A stretch of 64,000 nt of DNA from Niebla homalea (lineage: Eukaryota; Ascomycota; Lecanoromycetes; Lecanorales; Ramalinaceae). A program made the position numbers and the translations under genes. The notes below the pieces were generated by a model, which was given only the letters and a program-made list of their open reading frames with translations, did no database searches and was not told the DNA's origin. Shown in pieces: positions 34,601 to 48,000 of this stretch (the stretch's first letter is position 1; the number at the start of each line of letters is the position of its first letter). The stretch is from positions 1 through 64,000 of the forward strand of contig JAHGAU010000026.1 in assembly GCA_019925105.1 (NCBI GenBank). Direction: 5' to 3'.

Positions 34601-37600
34601 ATAAATTTAAGTCCTAACTTATAATATAATATAAATATTAATTATATATTAAAAAAAAAAAAAGACTTTAAAAAGAATTATTAAAGTCCTAGGATTTCAT
34701 CTTTAAACCGTAATTAATACCGTTTTATAATCTTAGATTCTAAGGTAATATATTTATATATATTATTAACTTAAAAATATTAATTATTTAAATTAAAAAC
34801 GATATTAATTAAAAAGTTAATTTATTACGTAAGGTAAGACTTAGAATTTTATGTGACTTATTCCTATAACCTTACTATATAATAATCTTAGGTTTATTAA
34901 TATTATTTATTATTTACGGATAAAAACTTAAAAATCCAAATTATAAATTTATAAAATTATTATAATAATAATATTAATCCTTATATTCTCCGGAATAATC
35001 TTTATAACTTTTAATTATTTAAAGACTTACTTAAATTAATTATTATAAATTAATAACCGTAAAGAATAAATTTTATTTAATAACGTTAAGATTTATACGT
35101 ATAACGGAAATACGTAAATTTAATTAAATAATATTATTAAAGAATTTAATAATATTTTTAAAAATAATAATATTATAATTAATATTCTAGAAAATTAATA
35201 TATACTTATTAACCTTTAACTTAATATAATTATTAAATCTGGGAAAATATATAATATTAAGCGTAAAAATTAAAAAATTATAAATTAAACTTTAAATAAA
35301 ATATATAATAAGGGTAAATTATATTAATTTATATAACTTATAGAATTTTTATACTTTACTTTTATCGTTTAACGTAATACTTTAAACGGATATAAAAACT
35401 ATATTATAATTGATATTTAATTATTTAATAAAATTATAATTTCCGATTTATATTTACTATTATTATAATAGGAAATAATTTCTTTAATTATAAATTATAA
35501 ATATATTACCGTAATCAATACCCGTGGTTATTTCTATCAGTTTCTTATACGTAAATTTAATTAATATAAACTTTATATTATTTTTTATAAAGATTAAAAG
35601 GAATCTTTAATTATATTAATAGGTTTTAAAGGTAATCTTCTATATATATAAAGGTAAATAAATAATATATTACGTTTAATATAAGATTTTACGCGAGTAT
35701 TTATAAATAATATAATTATTTTTAATTATTTATTAAAGGAGCATATTATTTATTTACGTTAAGTTTTTAAATTCTTAAAGATAAATACGTAAACCTTTTA
35801 TTAATAAAATTATTTATTAATTACTTTATGATTAAGCTCCTTAATTAACGAATTAATTCTTTAAGGATATTTACGCTTAATAATAAAATTAAGGCTATAT
35901 AGAACCTTAAATTTTTAATTTATTAAGAAACCTTAAAGTTTTCCTTAATTTTATAAATTAATTACGTACCGGAATAAAGAATTATACTTAATATATTACC
36001 TTACTTTAAGTATATAAAATTTCCTTTATTATAATTTTAAAAAAAATAAATCTAGAATATATGGGTTTATACCGTAAATAAAGGATATCTTAGATTAAGT
36101 TTATATTTATTTAAGAAAAAGACTATATTTTTAAGGATTTAAAAACGCGTTTTTAAAACCGTTATTTCTTATATATTATAATCTTAGTCGGCCTTTATTT
36201 ACCGATATTAACGTATTAAAGGAATTAAATATTACGGCTATAATATATTATATTAAGGATAACCCGTTACCTTATAGTACTATAAAGATTAACGATTTAT
36301 TAAAAATTATACGTAATAAAATATAATTAATAATATTCCTTAATAGAAGCTTAAATATAGCTGAAAAAATTATTAATTTATAAAGTTAAAAACTACGGGT
36401 ATAATTTGGGTTATATGTAAAATTAAATACTTAATTAAAATAAACTATTATAAACTTAACTATATAATCTTTACGGATTATAACGTAATTATCGGTATTT
36501 TTAAATAAATAAATTTAAAGACCTTTATAATTAATAAGCTTAATTTTTACTTAATTTATACGTTATAATATTTATCGATATTTAATATTTTATTATATTA
36601 TAAGTTAAATTTAATAAATATTATTCTTAACGTACTTTTACGATTAATTAATAATATATAAACTTTATTTATAGAAATCGGAATTTTTAATAACGTAAAT
36701 AATAATAAATTAATTGCTTTTATTATATTTATATTTTAAATAAATTTAAAGAATAAATTAAAGAAAAATATATAAAGATAAAATATAAATAAAATTATAG
36801 AAAGTCTTAATAATTAAGGAAGAGTTAAATTTATAAAATATAAAAATTAAATTGCGCTTTATATTAAAGGATAACTTTATTTATAACTTAAAATCCGTTA
36901 ATTATTTATTATAATTATATATATAATAAACTTAAAAAAGTAATCTTTTAATAAGTATATAATAATTTATTATATAGTAGCTTTAACCGATTTTACGATA
37001 AATTAACGAACTTAATATATTTACTTAAGTTAAATAAATAATTACGGAAATATATTATATATTATCTTAAATATAGTTTAAATTAAATTAAGAAATATAT
37101 ATTATATAAATCGTTTTAATTAATTTTAAGCCCGTTAATTATTTTCTATATAATTTATATAAATTTTATTATCGTTTTATTAAATTAATATAATTACGAT
37201 ATATTCTTTTTACTATTATTAATAAGTTCTTTAAGCGGGTACTTTTATTCCTTAATAATATTAAATTTAAGGTTAATAATTAAGTAAAATTATTATTAAC
37301 CGAATTAATAAAATAAGGATAAAGAATTCCCTTTAATATTATATTAAATAAAGATCGTAAATTTATTTCCATATTTTAGAAATCCATATTTAAAGAAATA
37401 AATATTTGTATTTTTACGTTTAACGTATATTACCCTTAAATTAATAGTTAATTAAAAAAATTAATTAAATAATCGAAATCGTATTATATTACTTTATAAT
37501 TACGTATTTGGATTATAGCTGGATAAATATTATCTTATATATTTAGAAGTGTTAGACTGACTCCGCTGGCGGCACGCCGCGGACTAGTAAAGGTGGGTGT

Positions 37601-38958
37601 AGAAGACGTGACGTTACGGTCTGGATACTTGGGTACCACTTTAACAAGTAGATTGGTAATAAGACTAATTCTTAAGGAACTCAGAAAGAACTGGGGCATA
37701 GCCTTTACTTAAGGTAAAGGTGATAACTACCCCGCTTTACGCCTGTTGAGCTACGGCTTATAAATGACGCATACCAAGGCCCTTTGCCAAGGCCTTTTGC
37801 CAAGGCCTAACGGCCTATCTTGGCGCAGCAGTATGGCGCACCACTGGCGCCGGCGCAGAGATGGCGCTAGCTGCTAACATTAAGGCATCCTAAATAATTA
37901 AAGTTAACGTTAATTAAATTTATTCCGAATAAAATTTACTATAATATAATTATCCGTAACCCCTTAAACCTTTTAATAATTTCTTTAATTCCTAAATACG
38001 ACGTACTTTAATTATAGAATTATAAAGAAGTATAAAACTTATTAAAATTTACGTAAATAATAGTTAAATTCCGGTATAATTAAAGTTATAAATTAATTTA
38101 ATTTAATATTAATAATTTAATTTATTTTAAAGTTATATTATAAATATAATATTTTTAATATTGAAAATTATAAGTTATATTAATAATGCGCCGGATTTTT
38201 TATATTATTAAGAAAATTAATTACTTTTATATATAGCTTAAATTGCCCATTAATATAAAGATAATATTAATTATTTTAATCAATATATATTAAAGTTAGT
38301 TAATAACCCTATAAAAGACCCTTTTAATAGATAACTTAACCGTAATGCGTTACCTATTCTTAAAATTAATTCCAGAATAAAAAATAATTATTAAAAAAAT
38401 TATTCGCAAAGGAAAAGGACGGTGATAATTTAATTAAATAAACTACCAAATATAGAATATAATAATAAGCTTCCGTTATTAAAGTTGTATTTAAACTTAT
38501 TGCGTAGATTCTATATTACGTATTTTTAAATTCAATAATATTAATTAATACTATCAATAATGCCCACTATCGTAATTACCGGCGTTTACCGAAATAAGTA
38601 CCATATTATTTATTAATATTCTTTTACGTTCCGTCTTAAGCGTATTTAGGTTACCCCCGTAAAGTGGGTAAAATTTTAACATAAAAGCATAAGATATAAA
38701 GGTATAACGTATTATTAAGTATTGGTATTTATATTGGTATATTTGGGGTAAACGTTGCTATAAGCAGTGGCCTTTTTTTACCCAATGGTATTTATTAGGT
38801 ATAACATATATATACATAGGAGCATTAATAGGTATAGGATACCCTTTATACGTAGAGGACAGGCTTGTGCGGCGAAGGACGGGCATCATATGGTCTTCCA
38901 TCCTTCAAGTAGAATCATCATTCATACATTATCACACTTTTTGATCCATACACCAATA
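31686..38958 (+). mobile_element. Nested Ty3/Gypsy retrotransposon (7.3 kb)
   Basis: LTRs of 165-166 bp at 31686-31850 and 38793-38958, with target duplication CTTTA at 31681-31685 and 38959-38963. The + strand interior carries decayed Pol in Gypsy order. Reverse transcriptase lies at ~35300-35960: GFKGNLLYIQR, FINNIIIFN in the place of the catalytic Y-I-D-D motif, LKEHIIYLR. Integrase lies at ~37080-37549: DIFFLLLLINKFFKR, KDRKFISIF, YYPQINSQLKK in the place of the H-P-Q-T-D-G motif. Integrase continues after a solo LTR at 37885-38060 (IPNKIYYNIIIRNPLNLL). It inserted into the integrase of the outer Gypsy element. The 5' LTR keeps many CpA sites; the interior is saturated by RIP. Confidence 0.87.
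37550..37879 (-). repeat. Solo LTR inserted in the nested Gypsy integrase
   Basis: 330 bp, reverse orientation (starts tgttagactgactccgctgg, ends ctagctgctaaca). Same family as the LTR at 27593. It is rich in CpA/TpG and so hardly touched by RIP. TTAAG follows at 37880-37884; the 5' side reads ttagaag, i.e. the same motif with two extra bases, whereas the right-arm copy (46146-46479) has the perfect duplication CTTAA on both sides. Third level of nesting. Short length would keep it under the usual size threshold for RIP. Confidence 0.85.
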
Positions 38959-40450
38959 CTTTATTACCGGCTTACCCGTAAATTAAATTAATGGTAATAT
39001 TTATAATTTAATTTTAATAAGTATAATAAATATATAAAGATATATAGATATTTCCCGTTATAAAATAAATCAATATTATTATATTAATAAACTTTTTCTT
39101 TAAAAAGTATATATTACGGTATATCATAAGTTAAAATTATAAACTAATTAAGGGTTTTATTGTTAATAAATTTTGAAATTTAATATATTGTTACGTAAAG
39201 ATAAAACGTAAATTAAATACCTTTTGTAATAAATAATTAAATAAACGTTAAAATTAAAGCCTTAAATAATATTTAAGGATTTTTATTGATTTTCAAATAA
39301 ATAAGATTAAATAAAGTTATTCCCTTAATTAGAATTTGCTTATATAAACTTAAAATACTTAACTTTAAACTATAGCCTTTTTATAACGATATATAATTAT
39401 AGTTTTAAATATTTATTTTATGTAAAAATAAACTTATAAATAAAAAATACTTATAATAAAAAATAAAGTTAAAATATCATCATAAAATACGATTAATATT
39501 AACGGATTAATAATACTATATTATTAAATTAGCAAAAAAACGTATAATAAAAAAATATAAATTTAAAATTATATAATGTTAACGATTTAATAATATTAAA
39601 AATATTAAAAACTTTAAGTTAAAGTATTTAAGTAAAAAGCTTTACGTTCCGATTTATAAGACTTTTGAATTAATAATAAAATTGGAATATAAACGTATTA
39701 CCTATTTCTTTTTATTATTTATTAAATTTACCCTATTATTTATATTTCTTTTTTAAAGTTTTATTATATTTGCAAACGATTAAACGGCGGAGGTTATAAT
39801 ATAAATATTTAAATTAATTAATAATAAAGGAATAAATAATTAAAGAAATTATTAATAAAGTTAAAAATAAAAAAAATATTTAATATTAAATTAAGTAATT
39901 AATTAAGGCCTTAAATATATATTAATAAATATTAAAAACGGACTTAAAATACTCTTAAAAATTATAGGAATAATACGATAAAATAATATGGAGTAAGAAA
40001 AAACGTAAATAAGGTTATAACGTTATAAAGGCGGAAGTATTATATATAGTTAATAATTGTATATATATTAATATTATATAATTATACCTTATATATTATC
40101 CTTCCGTAAGATTGTTAAGGTTTAAGCACAATTAATAACTTTATTTATTATAAATATTATATACGTAAATAAGTTAACGTTACGAGCGATTATCTTTATA
40201 TATAATATATGATATAATAGTGACTTTGTATGTAGTATCTAATAATATTAAATAAAAAAGCGTAGCGTTAATTGTAGTTGTATATTATTAGTTGGGATGT
40301 AAATATTAAAATTGTTAAAATAATAAAGATTAATAAATATATTTATTAAGGTTACGTTATTAACTTTAATAAGCATACATTATCCGTTATATTATTTTTA
40401 ATATCATATAGTTATCAACCACTAACATTCCCGCTTGTTATTAACTTCAA

Positions 40451-41482
40451 TATTATATCTATTATTTAATAATATTAACGTATAAAAATAAAAATAATTT
40501 ATAATTCCCGCGTTAACGCGGGCCGTTCCCCCTATAAATAAATCAATAAAATTAAGGATAAGTATAGGGGTATTATACTTTCTCTTCATCCTTTTCTTTT
40601 TTTCTCTTTATTTTCTTTTCCGTTTTAACTAAAAATTTTTCTTTAATATTATTTATCGGAAAGGCTCTTTAATTTAATTCTAAGGTATTATTCTTAAAAG
40701 TTAAAATTAATCCTTTTTAACGGCGTTAATTAAGGAGGGTATAATTTCCTTTTTTCTTCTTTAAATAGGCCGAAATCCGTATCTCTTTTTCCTTTTTATT
40801 TTTTAAGTTACCAGACATTATAAACTCGGGGTCATTCTTTTTACCCGGATATAAAATCAGGAAATAAGGAGTAATTCCTTAACGGAGTTGACTTTTATAA
40901 AGGACCCGGACCCCCGTATTGAGCTAATCTAGCTATTAAACGTTAACGTTATTATCTTATTATTAAATTATAATTTATTTACTTATTCTTTAAGTCGGAT
41001 AACCTTTCTTTCCGCCGTTTTAACGTAAGTAATAAACGCCTTTCTCTTAATTTAAAGGATTAATACCTCCCTTTTAACTTTTAAGGTAATTTAATAGAAC
41101 GTATATATCGTTTAATTAATAATAATTAACGTTTAATTAATATTTAACCGAGAAACTTCAAAATCTTAAAGGATTTTATATATACTTTTATATGTACCGG
41201 GCTTACGCTTTAATAAATTACGTATTAATTAACCGATATTTACGTATTTATTAAGTTATTTAAAGTTATAGTTAATCCGGGAACTATATATATATTAAAG
41301 CAATAACGGTTTAACGGCGTTAAGGATATTTACGGGAAGGTAACGGGAAAAATATCGTTTATTACGATACTTACGGTAGGGTAAAGGCCCCGCCGGTATA
41401 AAAATTTATCCTATAAAAAATAAATTAAGTAAAAACGTTATTATATATATTATTAATATTATATTTATATTTAAGTTAACGA
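40451..41482. repeat. Innermost part of the left arm
   Basis: Starts near a cgcgttaacgcg self-complementary motif (40509-40520), followed by a pyrimidine-rich stretch (40560-40640). Mirrors 42491-43470. Its minus strand holds the left copy of a lysine-rich frame that is longest in the right arm (43157-43402). Family not identified; it may be the 3' end of the outer Gypsy element or the start of another element. Confidence 0.4.
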
Positions 41483-42490
41483 AGCTAAATATGCGATTAT
41501 TATTATGTGTCGTGGCATCATGCAGCCGGTGGAGAACTTATCGCTCATCTTGGTGACTGCATCACTGCACACGGCACGATGATCGGAGATCTTGGACAAT
41601 TCCCACCATTCCCCACCATCCTTGCATCAGCATTTGCACGGTACAGTCGGCTACTACAGCATTGCCGAAAGTCTTAGGAGGGGGTGGGTTGCGTGGAGAT
41701 CTGTATGGGCCACCAATCCCTGTCCCCAACAGAGCGAGCTGCCTTGATCTTGCCCCAATGATGCACTTTCTCGCCTTTTTATAATCATCCCGGTATATCC
41801 GATTGCTATTGAGGTTCCTGGACTTGACCTTGTGAAATATTTGCGTCACAATCACACATTAGGCACAGATACCAATCTCATGGCATGGAACTGTTACCAA
41901 GCTTTTTACTGGGGTTTACCTTACAGCCGGTACAGCAAGTTGTAAGTTCTCTTCTCGCATTTGATGGACAAAAATCTCCTCGAGGAAGCCAGAGACATTA
42001 TTGTTAACATGTTGAGTCAACCCCCTCGAGGCCGACCGAAAATCAAGGGCTCGGTGAACGATGAATGGGTGGAGCCACAGAGGAGCTGCATGGCTCGGCG
42101 CATTGCAGAATGCCAAACGCTTTGAGATGCAGTTATCGAGCTTTGAAACTCATCTACCAAGCCACGTCTCCTGGACTAGGAATTGGGCTTCTCGGTAAGC
42201 CAGTCAGTATATCACCATCTGTGTCCGCTCAAAGTCTGTGATCGGGCTCATGAACATGTCTTCACAAGGCGATTTTTGGGTCGTGGGATGCATGAGGGTT
42301 TATATAAGTATTTATAAGTTAATATATATATAGTTATATACCTTTACTATTTATATTATTAATATAATAAGTAACGTTAATATTACGTAAGCGTTTTATT
42401 TACGTTAATAATCCGTTTATTTTTATTTATTAATAAAATATATAAGTTTACCTTAATCTTTAAGTAATATAATATACGTATAACGACGTA
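41483..42490. other. Unique spacer of the palindrome with a normal-GC island
   Basis: Not repeated in either arm. Positions ~41497-42300 have normal base composition with CpA/TpG present, so they escaped RIP. The sides (41483-41496 and 42301-42490) are AT-rich. Only short frames exist (97 codons at 41562-41855, minus; 66 codons at 41916-42116, minus, without ATG). Neither shows a domain. No tRNA or other RNA was recognised. Confidence 0.75.
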
Positions 42491-43156
42491 TCGTTAACTT
42501 AAATATAAATATAATATTAATAATATATATAATAACGTTTTACTTAATTTATTTTTTATAGGATAAATTTTTATACCGGCGGGGCCTTTTACCCTACCGT
42601 AAGTATCGTAATAAACGATATTTTTCCCGTTACCTTCCCGTAAATATCCTTAACGCCGTTAAACCGTTATTGCTTTAATATATATATAGTTCCCGGATTA
42701 ACTATAACTTTAAATAACTTAATAAATACGTAAATATCGGTTAATTAATACGTAATTTATTAAAGCGTAAGCCCGGTACATATAAAAGTATAATAAAATC
42801 CTTTAAGATTTTAAAGTTTCTCGGTTAAATATTAATTAAACGTTAATTATTATTAATTAAACGATATATACGTTCTATTAAATTACCTTAAAAGTTAAAA
42901 GGGAGGTATTAATCCTTTAAATTAAGAAAAAGGCGTTTATTACTTACGTTAAAACGGCGGAAAGAAAGGTTATCCGACTTAAAGAATAAGTAAATAAATT
43001 ATAATTTAATAATAAGATAATAACGTTAACGTTTAATAGCTAGATTAGCTCAATACGGGGGGTCCGGGTCCTTTATAAAAGTCAACTCCGTTAAGGAATT
43101 ACTCCTTATTTCCCGATTTTATATCCGGGGTAAAAAGAATGGACCCCGAGTTTATA

Positions 43157-43402
43157 ATGTCTGGTAACTTAAAAAATAAAAAGGAAAAAAGAGATACGGA
43201 TTTCGGCCTATTTAAAGAAGAAAAAAAGGAAATTATACCCTCCTTAATAACGCCGTTAAAAGGATTAATTTTAACTTTTAAGAATAATACCTTAGAATTA
43301 AATTAAAGAGCCTTTCCGATAAATAATATTAAAGAAAAATTTTTAGTTAAAACGGAAAAGAAAATAAAGAGAAAAAAAAAGAAAAGGATAAAGAAAGTAT
43401 AA
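43157..43402 (+). pseudogene. Lysine-rich 81-codon frame with one TAA
   Basis: From ATG 43157 the frame reads MSGNLKNKKEKRDTDFGLFK, continues with EEKKEIIPSLITPLKGLILT, has a single TAA at codon 50, and ends KKKKRIKKV with a stop at 43400-43402. For RIP-saturated DNA this is unusually open. The left-arm copy has one base fewer in a T/A run and shifts frame. Could be the N-terminus of a Gag or of an unknown element protein; no homology recognised. Confidence 0.35.
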
Positions 43403-45057
43403 TACCCCTATACTTATCCTTAATTTTATTGATTTATTTATAGGGGGAACGGGCCCGCGTTAACGCGGAATTATAAATTATTTTTTTATTTTTATACGTT
43501 AATATTATTAAAATTTAACGTTAAATATTTAAAGTTAATAACGTTAAACGTTAAGCGTTTATAATCTATATATTATTAAAAATAATATAACGGATAATAT
43601 TATAAAAGTTATTAAAGCGTTAACGTAACCTTAATAAATATATTTATTAATCTTTTATTATTTTAATAATTTTATTTATTTAATATCCTTAACTTAATAA
43701 TATATTAAACGCTTATAATTTAACGTTTACGTTTTTTTATTTTTAATATTATTACGGTTATTATTAAAGCCACTTTTATTAATTATAATATTATAATAAA
43801 GATAATCGTTTCCGTAACGTTAACTTATTTACGTATATAATATTTATAATAAATAAAGTTATTAATTAAAGCTTAAACTTTAATAATCTTACGGAAGGAT
43901 AATATATAAAGGTTAAGTAATTATAATATTAATTATATATATAATTATTAACTATATATATAATTTCCGCCTTTATAACGTTATAACCTTATTTACGTTT
44001 TTTCTTACTCCATATTATTTTATCGTATTATTCCTATAATTTTTAAGAGTATTTTAAGTCCGTTTTTAATATTTATTAATTATATTTAAGGCCTTAATTA
44101 ATTTACTTAATTTAATATTAAATATTTTTTTTATTTTTAACTTTATTAATAATTTCTTTAATTATTTATTCCTTTTTATTATTAATTAATTTAAATATTT
44201 ATATTATAACCTCCGCCGTTTAATTGCCGGCGTAAATATAATAAAACTTTAAAAAAGAAATATAAATAATAGGGTAAATTTAATAAATAATAAAAAAGAA
44301 TAGGTAATACGTTTATATTCCAATTTTATTATTAATTCTAAAAAGTCTTATAAATCGGAACGTAAGCTTTTTACTTAAATACTTTAACTTAAAGTTTTTA
44401 ATATTTAATATTATTAAATCGTTAACATTATATAATTTTAATTTATATTTTTTATTATACGTTTTTTAAGTTAATTTAATAATATAGTATTATTAATCCG
44501 TTAATATTAATCGTATTTTATATGATATTTTAACTTTATTTTTTATTATAAGTATTTCTTTTTTTATAAGCTTATTTTTAAGTATAAAATAAATATTTAA
44601 ATTATAATTATATATCGTTATAAAAAGGCTATAGTTTAAAGTTAAGTATTTTAAGTTTATATAAGTAAATTTAATTAAAGGGAATAACTTTATTTAATTT
44701 ATTTATTTAAAATTAATAAAAATCCTTAAATATTATTTAAGGCTTTAATTTTAACGTTTTATTTAATTATTTATTTACGGGTAAAAAGCGGTATTTAATT
44801 TACGTTTTATCTTTACGTAATAATATATTAAATTTCAAAATTTATTAATAAATAAAAACCCTTAATTAGTTATAATTTTAACCGGCATATTATACCGTAA
44901 TATAATTTTTTTAAAGAAAAAGTTTATTAATATAATAATATTGATTTATTTTATAACGGGGAAATATCTATATATCTTTATATATTTATTTATAATTATT
45001 AAAATTAAATTATAAATATTACCATTAATTTTACTTACGGGTAAGCCGGTAATAAAG

Positions 45058-48000
45058 TATTGGTGTATGGACCAAAAAGTGTGATAATGTATGAATGATG
45101 ATTCTACCTGAAGGATGGAAGCATCATAAGGATGCCTGTCCTCTACGTACAAGCCTGTCCTCTACGTATAAAGGGTATCCTATACCTATTAATGCTCCTA
45201 TGTATATATGTTATACCTAATAAATACCATTAAAAGAAAAAAGGCCACTGCTTATAGTAACGTTTACCCCAATATACCAATATAAATACCAATACTTAAT
45301 AATACGTTATACTCTTTATATCTTATGCTTTTATGTTAAAATTTTACCCAATTTTACGGGGGTAACCGTAACTACGCTTAAGACGGAACGTATAAAGAAT
45401 ATTAATAAATAATAAGGGTACTATTTCGGTAAACGCCGGTAATTACGATAAAGCAGGTTTATTATAGCGGGTAATAATAATATTATTGAATTTAAAATAC
45501 GTAATATAGAATTTACGTAATAAGTTTAAATATAACTTTAATAACGGAAGCTTATTATTATATTCTATATTTTAAGTAGTTTATTTAATTAAATATCTAC
45601 CGTCCTTTTCCTTGCGAATAATTTTTTTAATAATATATTCTTTTTTATTCTTGGAATTAATTTTAAGAATAGGTAACGCATTACGGTTAAGTTATCTATT
45701 AAAAGGGTCTTTTATTGGGTTATTAACTAACTTTAATATATTGATTAAAATAATTAATATTATCTTTATATTAATGGGCAATTTAAGCTTATATATAAAG
45801 TAATTAATTTTCTTAATAATAGTAAAAAATCCGGCGCATTATTAATATAACTTATAATTTTCAATATTAAAAATATTATATTTATAATATAACTTTAAAT
45901 AAATTAAATTATTAATATTAAATTAAATTAATTTATAACTTTAATTATACCGGAATTTAACTATTATTTACGTAAATTTTAATAAGTTTTATACTTCTTT
46001 ATAATTCTATAATTAAAGTACGTCGTATTTAGGAATTAAAGAAATTATTAAAAGGTTTAAGGGGTTACGGATAATTATATTATAGTAAATTTTATTCGGA
46101 ATAAATTTAATTAACGTTAACTTTAAATTATTTAGGATGCCTTAATGTTAGCAGCTAGCGCCATCTCTGCGCCGGCGCCACAGTGGTGCGCCATACTGCT
46201 GCGCCAAGATAGGCCGTTAGGCCTTGGCAAAGGGCCTTGGCAAAGGGCCTTGGTATGCGTCATTTATAAGCCGTAGCTCAACAGGCGTAAAGCGGGGTAG
46301 TTATCACCTTTACCTTAAGTAAAGGCTATGCCCCAGTTCTTTCTGAGTTCCTTAAGAATTAGTCTTATTACCAATCTACTTGTTAAAGTGGTACCCAAGT
46401 ATCCAGACCGTAACGTCACGTCTTCTACACCCACCTTTACTAGTCCCGCCGGCGTGCCGCCAGCGGAGTCAGTCTAACACTTAAATATATAAGATAATAT
46501 TTATCCAGCTATAATCCAAATACGTAATTATAAAGTAATATAATACGATTTCGATTATTTAATTAATTTTTTTTAATTAACTATTAATTTAAGGGTAATA
46601 TACGTTAAACGTAAAAATACAAATATTTATTTCTTTAAATATGGATTTCTAAAATATGGAAATAAATTTACGATCTTTATTTAATATAATATTAAAGGGA
46701 ATTCTTTATCCTTATTTTATTAATTCGGTTAATAATAATTTTACTTAATTATTAACCTTAAATTTAATATTATTAAGGAATAAAAGTACCCGCTTAAAGA
46801 ACTTATTAATAATAGTAAAGAATATATCGTAATTATATTAATTTAATAAAACGATAATAAAATTTATATAAATTATATAGAAAATAATTAACGGGCTTAA
46901 AATTAATTAAAACGATTTATATAATATATATTTCTTAATTTAATTTAAACTATATTTAAGATAATATATAATATATTTCCGTAATTATTTATTTAACTTA
47001 AGTAAATATATTAAGTTCGTTAATTTATCGTAAAATCGGTTAAAGCTACTATATAATAAATTATTATATACTTATTAAAAGATTACTTTTTTAAGTTTAT
47101 TAAGTATATATAATTATAATAAATAATTAACGGATTTTAAGTTATAAATAAAGTTATCCTTTAATATAAAGCGCAATTTAATTTTTATATTTTATAAATT
47201 TAACTCTTCCTTAATTATTAAGACTTTCTATAATTTTATTTATATTTTATCTTTTATATATTTTTCTTTAATTTATTCTTTAAATTTATTTAAAATATAA
47301 ATATAATAAAAAGCAATTAATTTATTATTATTTACGTTATTAAAAATTCCGATTTCTATAAATAAAGTTTATATATTATTAATTAATCGTAAAAGTACGT
47401 TAAGAATAATATTTATTAAATTTAACTTATAATATAATAAAATATTAAATATCGATAAATATTATAACGTATAAATTAAGTAAAAATTAAGCTTATTAAT
47501 TATAAAGGTCTTTAAATTTATTTATTTAAAAATACCGATAATTACGTTATAATCCGTAAAGATTATATAGTTAAGTTTATAATAGTTTATTTTAATTAAG
47601 TATTTAATTTTACATATAACCCAAATTATACCCGTAGTTTTTAACTTTATAAATTAATAATTTTTTTCAGCTATATTTAAGCTTCTATTAAGGAATATTA
47701 TTAATTATATTTTATTACGTATAATTTTTAATAAATCGTTAATCTTTATAGTACTATAAGGTAACGGGTTATCCTTAATATAATATATTATAGCCGTAAT
47801 ATTTAATTCCTTTAATACGTTAATATCGGTAAATAAAGGCCGACTAAGATTATAATATATAAGAAATAACGGTTTTAAAAACGCGTTTTTTAAATCCTTA
47901 AAAATATAGTCTTTTTCTTAAATAAATATAAACTTAATCTAAGATATCCTTTATTTACGGTATAAACCCATATATTCTAGATTTATTTTTTTTTAAAATT

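Larger units (their letters stand above)
27952..40450 (+). mobile_element. Outer Ty3/Gypsy retrotransposon, split by a nested element
   Basis: A + strand decayed Gag-Pol. A CCHC zinc knuckle with Cys/His turned to Tyr is near 29005-29055 (YYIYYGKGYYIFNY). Reverse transcriptase is at ~29948-30350 (LNTVIVKNRYLLPLI, KRFFKLNLKDTYY, KTVFYIYYGYFKYF). RNase H should lie at ~30400-31000. The integrase start is at ~31561-31685 (QRIKVLRYYFYGKL). The integrase is cut at 31685 by a 7.3-kb insertion and resumes at 38959 with DFITGLPVSKINGNIYN, in register with the CTTTA target duplication. All stops are RIP-type. The 3' boundary is unclear and no 3' LTR is visible; ~40450 is an estimate. Confidence 0.8.
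20033..41482 (+). repeat. Left arm of giant inverted repeat
   Basis: The sequence is repeated in reverse complement at 42491-64000. Anchors: tttattagctaccaccat at 20850-20867 reappears inverted near 63170; the LTR boundaries 21844, 26200, 31686 and 38958 pair with 62191, 57829, 52348 and 45058. Coordinate sums stay within 84016-84035 over this range and fall to 83973 at the inner ends, so only small indels separate the arms. The inner end is the shared ttaagttaacga ending at 41482. The outer end lies beyond what can be seen, because the right arm is cut by the window end. Confidence 0.93.

Noticed and set aside
37550..37879. Solo LTR read as a terminal-inverted-repeat miniature transposon (tgttag...ctaaca ends)
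   Set aside because: Only the 6-bp ends are inverted, the target duplication is 5 bp, and the same sequence stands upstream of Gypsy Gag-Pol, all of which fit an LTR.
31686..38958. Nested element as Ty1/Copia
   Set aside because: Integrase follows reverse transcriptase, and both match Gypsy-type motif order; the Copia-like tryptophan-motif reading did not hold.
38767..38991. 74-codon frame (and mirror at 44946-45152)
   Set aside because: It runs through an LTR of the nested Gypsy element and has no protein-like features.
41562..42116. Two minus frames in the central island as genes
   Set aside because: No domain, one lacks an ATG, and length is near chance for normal-GC DNA.
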